Below, piece after piece: positions 1 to 9,893 of a DNA stretch of 64,000 nt; the stretch's first letter is position 1, and each line of letters opens with the position of its first letter. Below the pieces are notes generated by a model, which had not been told where the DNA came from, did no database searches, and saw only the letters and a program-made list of their open reading frames with translations. Source of the stretch: Eustoma russellianum (taxonomy: Eukaryota > Streptophyta > Magnoliopsida > Gentianales > Gentianaceae); assembly GCA_036186865.1 (NCBI GenBank), contig AP025066.1:13720851-13784850 (forward strand). The letters run 5' to 3'. Both the position numbers and the translations under genes were made by a program.

Positions 1-1101
1 TTATCATGCATGTTCAAAAATGTATCATCTATATTCATCTACACTCTTGGATCATGCATGCATATATTCAAATGGTGTTTTCACTACAAAATGGAAAAAG
101 TGTGCTTGCATGCCTATTTGATGAAGTCTTATGTGTGATGTTTGAATGTGAGTGTGTCGATGATCATATGAGTACATTAGAGTGTCATGCATGTTGAATG
201 CGTGGCTTTCTAAGCCTCATATGTTAGGCGTGCCATATAAGAGGAAGGGTAGGACATCCATGTGTTCATCTCCATGACAAGTGTTGACATCTCAATACAT
301 TTTCTTGAAAAAATGTACTAAGATCCTGACTTTGATCCATTTTCATGTATGTAATTTTTAGGATCATCACATTCTTGATTTCCTACGATTTTTAGTGTAT
401 TTGCATGCTAATGGACATGATTTAGCATGACTATTATGCATCATAAATTATGTTAAATGCATGACCATAAAAGTTGATTTCTGGTGATCATCATCTCATT
501 TTCATAAAGTCGTTCCGAAGATGGGGCTGTTTTGGCCTCCATCATTAGGCATGATTTCATCACCATCATCATGATGTGTATCTTGATGATCATGGCCTAA
601 GATGTCTTCTCATAGGTTGCATATTCATACTTGTTTTCATATGATTTCTATCATGATCATAACCGTGATCATGAATCTTATGATCATGGTTGTGATGGAG
701 CACCTCAAGCATGAATCTTTTTATGTTAAGACCACAAGATTGATACATCCTCATGCATCACTATGGTAGAAAGTCATGGTAGCTTAAGGAATATGATGAT
801 TATGAGCATTTTTAGCATGTATGACACCATGAATAAATTAAATATCATGTGTATATGTCTAAGGGGGTATTCGGCCAAGAGGCCAAATTTGATGCCATGA
901 TGATGTTAAATATTTATTTGGGTATATATATGTAAAGATATGTATAATATATATTATAGATATGTGACAAATTAAAAAATGAGAGATCAGATGGAGTAAG
1001 GCGGTGACAACTAAGATAGGGGATGTTTGGTCATTTTGGCCGAGGGCACCAAAAAGGACAAAATAGTAATTTTAAATTTCAAAAGGATTGGAAAATGGGC
1101 T
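1..1101 (+). other. Non-coding flank; probably upstream part of outer LTR D
   Basis: AT-rich sequence with no convincing coding frame. It lies directly left of element A, and its last five bases (GGGCT) nearly match the five bases right of A (GGGTT), so it was contiguous with 13619-14075 before A inserted. Its style (CGGCCAAGAGGCC at about 872, AT-rich runs) resembles the early part of A's long LTR, so I infer it is the upstream part of a long Tekay-type LTR (D). No TG terminus or protein match anchors this, and it could be unrelated old intergenic DNA. Confidence 0.35.
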
Positions 1102-3820
1102 TGTTGTATCCAAAGGAAAAAAAATCATATTGTACTTGACACTTGCACAAGTGAATTAATGAAAAGTTGCATCCTTCAAGTAAATTTTACGAAGTTTTAT
1201 TATTACTTCTTTACTTAAATTTTCTCAAAGCAAATATTATATAATTATACAAGCATGAGTTATGGAGCATGTGAAATGGCCAATTCACCCCTAAGACCTT
1301 AAGAAGTTTCGGCCACAAGGCCTTAAAGGGACTTAGAATGTTCTTCCAAATTATAAGGAGACTAATCCTAAGGACCTTCTTAGAATCAATCCCAAAAGAA
1401 ATTAGAGATTACAAGTAGTGGGGTAATTATACAAGCATGAATTATGAAAATATGAGAAATAACAAAAATAAACCCCTCCCAACCCTCATTACATTCGGCC
1501 ACCCCATGGGTTCTAGAAGACTCATGATATTTCCTATTTCTAATTTATTAAGAAAAATCAAGAATAAAATAATTAGATAAAGACAAGCATGGGGGACAAA
1601 AGTAACTAAGTTGTAATTTTCATGCACCTTGTCTCCTCACTCCTCTTTGCATGCGCCGACCCTTCTCCCTTAGCAAAGAAGCTTTCTTCTTCTTTAATAA
1701 GGAGCCTTTTCATCTATCTCCAACCTACTACATCCTCAAGAATTGATCAAGCAAGTAGCAAAGACTCTCCCCCTCCTTTCCCTAAAAACATAGGGCTAGA
1801 GGGTAAGTAGAAGGCTCAAAGATATCTACACCACCAAGCTTCAAGGTCCATCTAAGTAAGTATATGCTAACCTTCCTTAGGTGAATTTCCTATTTCAAGA
1901 AATGAAGCTTATTCCTTGGTCCTTAGGTGAGGATTTCTCAAGCTACTAGGTGGTGCTAACACCTTGGTGGTTTGAACTACATTCAAGCCTTATTTGGTAA
2001 GTTAGTATAGCCTTAATCTAGCTCTATTCTCCATATAAATGGATAGCTAATGTATCTTCTTTTTCTCCCCAAAAACCGTTTGTCCTATAGAAGTAGTGGA
2101 TGGAAACTTCAAGCCATTCTATCTAAGATTCAAGCTAAAGGAAGATTCTAGCTTAAAGAGGCAAGTATACTCTAGATAATCTTGACTTATTTGTGAAGTA
2201 TGTGCTTGAATGGCTAGCTATGCTTAAGATGTAAATCTTAGTTGAAAGTACTAAGTTTAAAGCATGAAAATTTAGTGTTCCTTAAGAAAAGTGACTTGCA
2301 TGTGTGAAATTCTCCCAAAGATGAGTTCTTTGCCTACATTGAATATGAATATGTTGTATGTCTAAGATAAATATGGCAAAAGTTCTCTTTCTTACAATAG
2401 AAGGGGACAGTTGAAGGAGGAGGTAGGGGTGAACAATGGTTCTTGTGAAGAATATGTCTTGTGAGGCAAAAGATAAATGAAAGTTGTATGTTTGAATGAT
2501 TTATTACTTGGTGTGTTATGTTCATTATGAAAACAAAACATAAGCCCTTTCATGTGTAAGAAACGGGCTGTTTTGAGGGTTAGGTGGTACATAAATTAGT
2601 TGTGCCAAAGGTAGACGTTATTATGTACAAAATGTGTAATATCAATGTGTGCTATTTGTAAGTTTCAAATTGTTTTTGAAGTGATTCGTATGTAGCCTAT
2701 AGAATGTAATAGAACCTGTAATGTCTATGTTTTTTTTCCATAAAAGTAATGTCTATGTTAAAAGGTGTATTTGATGGCTAGTAAGTCATTTTAGAGGAAC
2801 AAGTTTAGTTGGTAAACATTTAGCAAGAAAAGAGACAAAAAGGAAATATTACTGGAACAGGACAGATTTAAGTGACATGTTGTATGACCTGAAATTGGAT
2901 CTTAGAAACGCGCAAATGAGCTATTTTTGGTAGGATACTAGCCTTGTGTGTTTATTAAATCCGTGAGTTGGAATGTTGGTAAAAGGACTTGTGGTTTATT
3001 CGCAACAGAATTTTTAGTGAAAGCTGGTCATTCTAGATTCTGCATGTACCTAGTTTCAGGAAAATAATTGAATGACCACCTTAAACCTATTGGATTGCTC
3101 TGGAATTTTTACGATAATCACTTAAGACAAAGATAAACATGTCCATGTAAATAAATCAGCTTGGAATCACCGTTTACAAGGTTAACAATTAAGTTGAATT
3201 TAGCGGTGCAAAACTGGAAAACAGGACAGAATTATGACATGAGTTAGGAGGCCTTATTTTTGCAAATTTGGACTTGTATGTGCTATTGGGCTTATGAATA
3301 TTATTTCTTGGTATGTCTACTATGTTTTCCAGGTATTGGCCCAAATTAAATAAGATTTTATGGGCTTGAAAGAAAGGTAAAATGGGTACTGTTCTGCTGG
3401 ATTCAGCAGTACTCTGTTTGGTAACTTAATGATGTGAGGGTCTTATATGTCTCGAAACGTTACGAAATCTTTATGGCAATTAGATAAGACTCCATTATGC
3501 ATATGCATGACATAAGGTTATGAAGATAGGCCCAAATTGTGAGGTTTGGGGCTGCATCAACAGAATGTTAATTCTGGAAATTTTTCCAGCTTAAGGAACA
3601 AGGTCATATATGATGCATCTAGCCATGAGTTTCATATTGCACGTCATGCATTGCATCATCATCATTTACGTGATTTATGAAACTGAGTTTATGTCAAAAA
3701 AGTTGCGAAAAAGCGCTTTTAAAGAAAATATTTCAGTTTTAAAAAGAACGACTTCTATTTGGTACCATTAATTCTGGCCAGCATAACCCCGCTACAGATC
3801 CGGGGTTAATTGATCTGTTG

Positions 3821-3947
3821 ATGATTATGACCGTATAGGCCCGGAGAGAATAGGCCTGGTTGTGATGATTATGACCGTACAGGCCCGGAGAGAATAGACC
3901 TGGTTATGATGATTATGACTGTTCAGGCCCGGAGAGAATACACCTGA
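3821..3947 (+). repeat. Three tandem 44-bp units in A's LTR
   Basis: Units start at 3821, 3865 and 3909. Each holds ATGATTATGACCGT followed by AGGCCCGGAGAGAATA. The same three units occur in the 3' LTR at 12617-12743. They could be a promoter or enhancer array in U3, but nothing here proves that. Confidence 0.8.
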
Positions 3948-4217
3948 TGACGATGATTGATTGTATTCCCGTTTTCAGATTCGGACATAATAGATCTAAA
4001 GGGAATGGTATGGACGCCTCAGATCCGGATATAATAGATCTAAATACTCACTCCTCTCGTTTTATTAACAATGATATTTCGAAAGAAAGAATGAAAGAAC
4101 TTATCCTTATTTTTGTCATGATGCATCACATGTGCATACGCATACATACCGCATTTTGTTATGGCTAGTCGAATGAATAATGTACTATTACTTAAGCTAT
4201 GATGATATGGTTTAATA

Positions 4218-4310
4218 TCTCCTAAGTTATGATCTTAATATGATTCCTTGTCTCCTAAGTTATGATCTTAATATGATTCCTTGTCTCTTAAGTTATGATC
4301 CTATGTCCTT
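4218..4310 (+). repeat. 33-bp tandem repeat in A's LTR
   Basis: TCTCCTAAGTTATGATCTTA-type units start at 4218, 4251 and 4284, the last partial. The same block is in the 3' LTR at about 13014-13106. Confidence 0.75.
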
Positions 4311-4405
4311 ACGAATGATGAGTTGAAAATCAGGTATGTTACGAATCCAAACATTTTTGGGGTTCTGATTCTTGTGTATACTTTCCATTTAATTCATGAT
4401 TATTT

Positions 4406-4516
4406 ATGGTATACTTGCTGGTGACTTTGTCACTCACCCTATTATTTTTCCTCCCAGAGCCTGAAGGAAACACGGTCGAGTGGATCGATGACGAGCCTGG
4501 GGTTCCCTATCCATAG
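4406..4516 (+). CDS. Putative 36-aa LTR peptide with hydrophobic start and acidic end (A, 5' LTR)
   Basis: The frame opens with ATG at 4406. About 17 mostly hydrophobic residues (MVYLLVTLSLTLLFFLP) are followed by the acidic tail EPEGNTVEWIDDEPGVPYP and a stop. The tail aligns with frames at the same place in LTRs D, E and I (pattern EP...[YFW][IV][DE]DEP). It ends about 310 bp before the LTR end. The sequence before the tail also looks like a 3' splice site (CTCAC, pyrimidine tract, CCCAG at 4451-4457). A strong donor, CAG|GTATGT, lies at 4334, so the tail may instead be an exon of a spliced transcript. No known family is recognised. The coding claim rests on cross-family comparison, not on an established product. 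Confidence 0.4.
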   Translation: MVYLLVTLSLTLLFFLPEPEGNTVEWIDDEPGVPYP

Positions 4517-4827
4517 GCGTGCGAGAGAGGATAGCCTCAGGACTTTAGTATGATGACTTATGTTTGATGAACTTAAGATGGAATTTTAATTTGGACATCT
4601 CTTTTATTTTGTGGACATGGATGTAGACGATGTTATGAATATTCAGCATGTTTTTATATAAAGTTTTTATTCTTCCTCAGTTTTTGCTTTCTTGATGATG
4701 TGTAAGCAGGAAAGCCCACATACTTTGTTATGGACTACGATATGTTATGAACCGACGACTGGTACTCTCCGTAGTGAAGTACGGCGGGCGCAACGTATGC
4801 AGGCGAGTCGGTATGGGGCGCTACAGG

Positions 4828-4840
4828 TGGTATCAGAGCC
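4828..4840 (+). other. Primer binding site of A
   Basis: TGGTATCAGAGCC, complementary to the 3' end of plant initiator tRNA-Met, begins two bases after the 5' LTR. It primes minus-strand DNA synthesis. Confidence 0.92.
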
Positions 4841-5149
4841 GAGGCTCTAGATTCGGGCAGAATATAGAATTAAGTTATGATTTTAGAAATCTAAGTTTGA
4901 CCTTAGACCTAAGTCACGATCCTAGAAGAGAGTTAACCTTAGACTAGGATGACTTACACTTGAAAATTAGGGCCTTGACCTGATAATAAAGCCCTAGTCG
5001 ATGACATTTTATTTGTCCTAGAATTTAATTCGTATCGTATCTTCTTGCATGCCCACTTAAAATTTCTATTAGATTATGAATTAAATTTTGTCGCTTATCT
5101 GGATATTTTCACTCTGAATAAACTCCAACGCTACATAGCGCATATGGCA
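4841..5149 (+). other. Untranslated leader of A
   Basis: About 310 bp between the primer site and the gag start. It repeats the AAGTTATGAT-like motifs seen in the LTR. No coding frame. Confidence 0.6.
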
Positions 5150-6331
5150 TGACCACGAGGCAGACCTACTAGGGCTTGACTAGAGGTGCAGGAGCCTATT
5201 CCTCCTCCACCCGCTCAGGTCCTCCTCCACCACCACCATAGGATCAGAATCCACCCCTGGCCCAGAATAATCCGCCACCCCAGGGGCCTCTGTCCTAGAT
5301 GATTCCGGAGATTCATGCTTTTCAGACGTTTTGCCAGACTATGACCCAGATCGGTCAGGTGATGTTACAGCAGAATGCTCCTCCCAAGCCTCATGAGCCT
5401 GTCAAGGATGCCCAGTACTATTTCGAGAAACTGAAAAGAGCTAATGTCCTGCCCTTTGAGGGAAAATCGGATCCAGATGCCGCTGAAAAATGGTTGGATG
5501 AGGTGGAAAACTGTTTTGAATTAATTCGTGCACCTGAGGAGGTGAAAACTCAAGCTGTTAGGCCATTCCTACTTGGGGAAGCGAACCAGTGGTGGAAGGC
5601 CAATTTGCAATCTTTGCCGAGGCCGATATCGTGGGAGAGATTTCTTCAAGAATTTAACAAATTTTACATACCACCTTCTTTTAAGTTACAAAAGAGACAT
5701 GAGTTCGAATCGCTGATACAAGAGCAGGGAATGACGGTTGCGGATTATGCCAACAAGTTTATAGCCTTTGGGAAGGTTTCAGCCATCTACCATGAATGAT
5801 GAGGAGACCAAAAAGCTGAAGTTTAAGAGGGGATTGAATCCAAGGATTAGAACCTGGTTAAATAATGCAAATCCACTCAATTTTGGTGCACTGTTGGATG
5901 CTTGCTACAGAATCGAGAGAGATATTATTCGTCGAGACGAGATGGGGCAGAAGAGAGGAAGGGAAGTGTCAGAAAATGGAGGATCTCGCAAAGCAGCTAA
6001 GCAGAATTCAAGAGGCCCAGGACGACAAGGAAAGAATCGTTTCCAGCGCCATTCTCAGCAGAAGAATCAGACAAAGAATCAGGGCCAGCAGCCAGCTATT
6101 ACGACCTGTTCTCACTGCAAGAAGTGTCACGTTGGAGAGTGTTTTATACAGGCAGGTAAGTGGTTTGGGTGTGGCAAGGTGGGCCTTATCCTCAAGTTGG
6201 ACACATGATTAAAAACTGCCCCGAGAAAGGGACCCAACAGCAACAACCAAAGAACCAGTGTCAGCGCGCAAACGCAAGGGTCCATGTTATGACTGACTTC
6301 GCTGTTGAGGAGGCTAATGACGTTGTGGTGG
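5150..6331 (+). pseudogene. gag of A (decayed)
   Basis: The likely start is ATG at 5150, and stops occur within ten codons. From 5299 a capsid-like frame is clear: 'EKWLDEVENCFELI' and 'ANQWWKANLQSLP' are typical of plant Ty3 gag. A one-base shift near 5780 moves the frame to 'GLNPRIRTWL'. A basic Gln/Arg-rich stretch follows, then a disrupted CCHC knuckle: the two Cys are followed by about 17 extra bases before 'VGHMIKNC' near 6202. The product would package RNA. As read, it encodes no complete capsid protein. Confidence 0.85.
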
Positions 6332-6415
6332 GTATGTTTTAAAATTTATGCAATGCTTAAATTTTTGCAAGATATTGTTGCTTTGGTGTTGCTTAATAAA
6401 TCTTGCATAATTCAG
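6332..6415 (+). other. Putative 84-bp intron between gag and protease of A
   Basis: GTATGT at 6332 and TTCAG at 6411-6415 flank a T-rich segment full of stops. Removing it joins VVVG to AILVCSVPAN in one frame, just upstream of the protease DSGA motif, as expected for a continuous gag-pol. Length and composition fit a small plant intron. See findings. Confidence 0.55.
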
Positions 6416-6800
6416 GAGCTATCTTAGTATGTTCTGTGCCTGCAAATGCATTGTTTGATAGTGGTGCTAGCCACTCCTTTATCTCGAGGAAATTCGCAAA
6501 GAATATCGATCATAACCCAATCCACCTTGAGACACCCTACAGAGTTCAAGCAGCTGGTGATCAGATGCTTGTCTCTCATCATATCTTTAGAAATTGTGCG
6601 CCTGAGTTTGATGACCAGCGGTTTGAAGCCGATTTAATTTCCATATCCGTGAGTGATTTCGATGTAATTCTTGGGATGGACTAACTCTCCAAGAATTACG
6701 CACACATTGATTGCAGTGAAAGGCGGGTTACTAGTAAGGACCCAACGGGTAAGGAAGTAAATTTCATGGTGGTTCGAAATTAAGGAAATGCCCTAAGAGC
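6416..6800 (+). pseudogene. Aspartic protease domain of A
   Basis: The frame contains ALFDSGASHSFIS, the DSG active-site motif of Ty3 proteases, followed by a hydrophobic 'FDVILGMD' near 6675, where a TGG-to-TGA-type change ends the frame. It would process the Gag-Pol polyprotein in the virus-like particle. The remaining linker to the reverse transcriptase has further stops. Confidence 0.8.
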
Positions 6801-6806
6801 ATCTAT

Positions 6807-7906
6807 GTGAACGCGATCTGTGCCAGTAAGGCGTTAAAGAAAGGATACGAAGGATTCCTAGTTTATGCACTAAGTGCCGATCAAGCGTCTTCTGACCTTT
6901 CTCAAGTTCCGATAGTTCGAGAGTATCCTGATGTCTTCCTAGAGGAATTACCGGGTCTTCCACCAGATCGAGAGATCTCTTTTGAAATCAATCTAATTCC
7001 GGGAGCTGAGCCGATATCGAAGGCTCCTTATCGGATGGCGCCTGTGGAATTGAAAGAACTAAAGGAGCAGTTACGTGAGCTGTTGGAAAAGAAACTCATC
7101 CGCCCAAGTGTCTCGCCTTGGGGTGCTCCCATGCTATTTGTAAAGAAAAAGGATGGGAGTATGCGCCTATGCATCGATTATAGAGAACTCAACAATATCA
7201 CAATAAAGAACAAATACCCATTGCCTAGAATCGATGATCTGTTCGATCAGCTTTGGGTAAGCAATTAAAAGTTTTATTTCAATGATAATTCTATTTTGAA
7301 CACTGCCTAAAGATATCTTGATACAGGGGCACGAATTTTCAGTAAAATTGATCTTCGTTCTAGATACTTCCAATGAAGATCAAAGCCGAGGATGTTCTGA
7401 AAACCGCATTCCAGACACGTTATGGACATTATGAATTTCTTGTAATGCCATTTGGATTGACCAACGCCCCGCGGTATTTATGGATCTGATGAATCGAGTA
7501 TTTCAAGAACAACTGGACAAGTTTGTTGTTGTTTTCATCGATGATATCTTGATCTACTAACCGGATGAAGAGTCCCATGTAGCCCATTTAAGGATCGTCC
7601 CTGACATCTTACGGAGGAAGCGACTGTATGCCAAATTCAGTAAATGCGAATTTTGGCTGCACAGTGTAGCATTTCTGGGACATGTTATATCTGAGGATGG
7701 AATATGTGTAGATCCCAAAAAGATCGAGGCAATCACAGAATGGCCAAGGACGACGAACGTTACAGAAGTACGGAGTTTTCTTGGTCTCGCTGGCTATTAT
7801 CGCAAGTTTGTTGAAGGGTTTTCTCAGATTGCTATGCCTCTCACCCGTTTGACCCAGAAAAAGACCAAGTTCGAATGGATCTCAGATTGTGAAAGGAGTT
7901 TTACTA
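6807..7906 (+). pseudogene. Reverse transcriptase of A
   Basis: The N-terminal part is open (EYPDVFLEELPGLPP, LCIDYRELNNITIKNKYPLP). It then meets an intron-like gap at 7257-7326 and resumes as GARIFSKIDL, 'TAFQTRYGHYEFLVMPFGLT' and VVVFIDDILIY. The catalytic DD pair is kept. A stop follows the active-site strand (TAC TAA), and the gap and small indels break the frame. It would copy element RNA into DNA in the cytoplasm. Confidence 0.87.
7257..7326 (+). other. Putative 70-bp intron inside the reverse transcriptase of A
   Basis: GTAAGC at 7257 and GATACAG ending at 7326 enclose an AT-rich insert, exactly between DQL and GARIFSKID. Element E has no insert at the homologous place (about 43141). 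The join is one base out of frame, which one lost G in the GGGG run after the acceptor would explain. Confidence 0.5.
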
Positions 7907-7907
7907 A

Positions 7908-8645
7908 TTGAAGGAGAAGTTGACTTCTGCTCCAGTTTTAGCGCAACCAATTCCAGGTGAAAGCTTCATAGTGTACAGTGATGCCTCGAAAAATGGTCTT
8001 GGATGTGTGTTGATGCAAAAATATCGAGTGATTACGTTTGCATCCCGACAGCTGAAGCTGTTTGAGCAGAATTACCCAGTACATGATCTCGAGCTTGCAG
8101 CTGTAGCCTTTGCCTTGAAGATATGGAGACACTATCTGTACGGTGAAAGGTGCGAGATCTTCACGGATCACAAGAGTCTTAAGTACCTTTTCACTCGGAA
8201 GGAATTAAATATGCATCAACGCCGATGGCTAGAGTTGATGAAGGACTACGACCTCTCTATTCAGTATCATCCGGGGAAAGCCAATAAGGTTGCCGACGCC
8301 TTGAGTCAAAAGATAAGCCATCCGCGTCAACCACCTTTGCAGCGTGATATAGAAGAGTTTGATCTCGAGGTGGTTGATTCCATTGATAGCGTGCTTGCTA
8401 AGTTGGTATTGATTCCTTCACTGATTGACAAAATTAAGGAGGGGCGAGAAAAAGATGAAGCTTTGAAGAAAACTAAAGACAACTTGAAGACGAAACCATC
8501 AAAGGATTTTGAAATCAGAAATGATGACAGCTTGTGGTTTAGGGGACGACTGTGCATACCTAACGACGATGATCTAAAGAATGAAATTCTTCAGGAAGCT
8601 CATAATTCTCGTTTATCTATTCATCTTGGAGCCAACAAAATGTAA
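7908..8645 (+). pseudogene. RNase H domain and linker of A
   Basis: A 245-codon open stretch contains YSDASKNGLGCVLMQ, 'LELAAVAFALKIWRHYLYG', FTDHKSLKYLFT and YHPGKANKVADALS, the ordered motifs of Ty3/gypsy RNase H. It degrades the RNA strand during reverse transcription. It then runs into the linker before the integrase zinc finger and ends in a stop at 8643. Without the upstream pol frame it is part of a dead polyprotein. Confidence 0.9.
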
Positions 8646-9600
8646 CAAGACTTAACGCAAAAATTCTGGTGGCATGCCATGAAAAGGCAAATTGCGGAAT
8701 TCGTGGAGAAGTGCCTGTTTTGTCAGAAAGTGAAAGCGGAACATCAAAGACCCGCTGGATTGTTGCATCCTCTTGAAGTCCCCGAGTGGAAGTGGGACCA
8801 TATTACTATGGACTTCGTGACTGACCTGCCAAGGACAAAGAATGGACATGATGCTATTTGGGTAGTAGTTGATCGTTTAACGAAGTCCGCTCACTTCATG
8901 GCTATTACCATCAAAGCCTCTATAGAGAAGTTGGCTACTATGTATGTTGATCAGATTGTGTGCTTACATGGAGTACCCATGAGCATTGGTTGTGACCACG
9001 ACCCTTGCTTTACTTCTCGATTTTGGACAGCCTTCCAAAAAGCGATGGGTGCCGAGATACGAATGAGCTCTGCATTTCACCCTCAGACGGATGGTCAATC
9101 AAAGAGAACCATCCAAACACTGGAAGACATATTGGGAGCTTGCATACTTGACATCGGAGGAAGTTGGGACAAGAGTCTCAAACTAGTGGAGTTCTCCTAT
9201 AATAATAGCTACCATCGATCTATTGGGATGGCTCCTTATGAAGCGCTATATGGGAGAAAGTGCCGCTCTCTGCTTTATTGGGACGAAATTGGAGATAAAG
9301 TTTTTACTGGGCCCGACTTAGTGGAGCAGACTCGAGAGAAAGTGATGGTGATCAAGCAAAGGTTGAAAGCGGCCCAAGATAGAAGCAAGGTTTAGGCAGA
9401 CGAGAAGCAGCGGCTGTTGGAATTTCAGGCTGGAGAAAAAGTGTTCTTGAAAGTATCACCATCAAAGGGAGTTGAAAGATTTGGTATAAAGGGCAAATTA
9501 AGCCCATGATTTATTGGGCCATATGAGATTCTTGAAAGGATTGGAGAAGTCGCTTACCGGCTAGCACTACTGCCATCGCTATCTCAATTGCACGATGTAT
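8580..9600 (+). pseudogene. Integrase of A, catalytic Glu replaced
   Basis: The HHCC finger spans a stop at 8643 and ends CLFCQKVKAEHQRP. The core has ITMDFV (first Asp), a divergent 'CDHDPCF' (second Asp kept) and FHPQTDGQSKRT, where the family's catalytic Glu is Lys. EALYGRKCRS follows. A stop at about 9393 and others near 9510 and 9612 break the C-terminal GPF/Y region. It would insert cDNA into the genome, but this copy lacks the DDE triad. Confidence 0.88.
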
Positions 9601-9848
9601 TTCACGTATCTTAGCTTCGCCGGTACGTGCATGAGCCTAGTCATATCATTGAGGAACAACCTTTGAAAGTTGAAGCCGACACGACATATGAAGAAGAGCC
9701 GGAGAGGATCGTTGACCACAAGGAAAAGACACTAAGGAAACGATCCATTCCTATGGTTAAGGTGCAATGGAAGCACCATTTGATTAATGAAGCTACTTGG
9801 GAGACGGAAGAAAACATGAGAAGCTTATACCCGTGCCTTTTTGATTAA
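9601..9848 (+). pseudogene. C-terminal chromodomain of A's integrase
   Basis: 'EPERIVDHKEKTLRKRSIP', VKVQWKHH and EATWETEENM match the chromodomain that ends chromovirus integrases and steers them to marked chromatin. It is open over 73 codons and ends 46 bp before the 3' LTR. Confidence 0.85.
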
Positions 9849-9881
9849 GCGCTCTTAAGTTTCGAGGACGAAACTTGTAAT

Positions 9882-9893
9882 AAGGGGGGAGGA
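9882..9893 (+). other. Polypurine tract of A
   Basis: AAGGGGGGAGGA lies immediately before the 3' LTR TG. It primes plus-strand synthesis. Confidence 0.9.

Larger units (their letters stand above)
1102..4825 (+). repeat. 5' LTR of element A
   Basis: Aligns along its whole length to 9894-13618. It starts TGTTGTA and ends GCTACA, two bases before the tRNA-Met primer site. A 28-40-bp segment present near 10702 in the 3' copy is missing here, and a short T-rich duplication near 2730 is present only here. It carries two tandem repeat blocks and a small peptide frame near its 3' end, listed separately. Confidence 0.93.

Noticed and set aside
1622..1810. Short frames in A's LTR other than the acidic peptide
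   Set aside because: Broken or altered between the two LTR copies and not shared with other LTR families.
3821..3947. Repeat array resembling CRISPR
   Set aside because: Units are head to tail without unique spacers, inside a plant LTR.
4828..4840. tRNA gene
   Set aside because: Only the 13 bases complementary to the tRNA-Met 3' end are present; it is a primer site, as at the other five elements.
6175..6205. Third intron in A within the zinc knuckle
   Set aside because: The extra segment is only about 17 bp, too short to splice; a small insertion is simpler.
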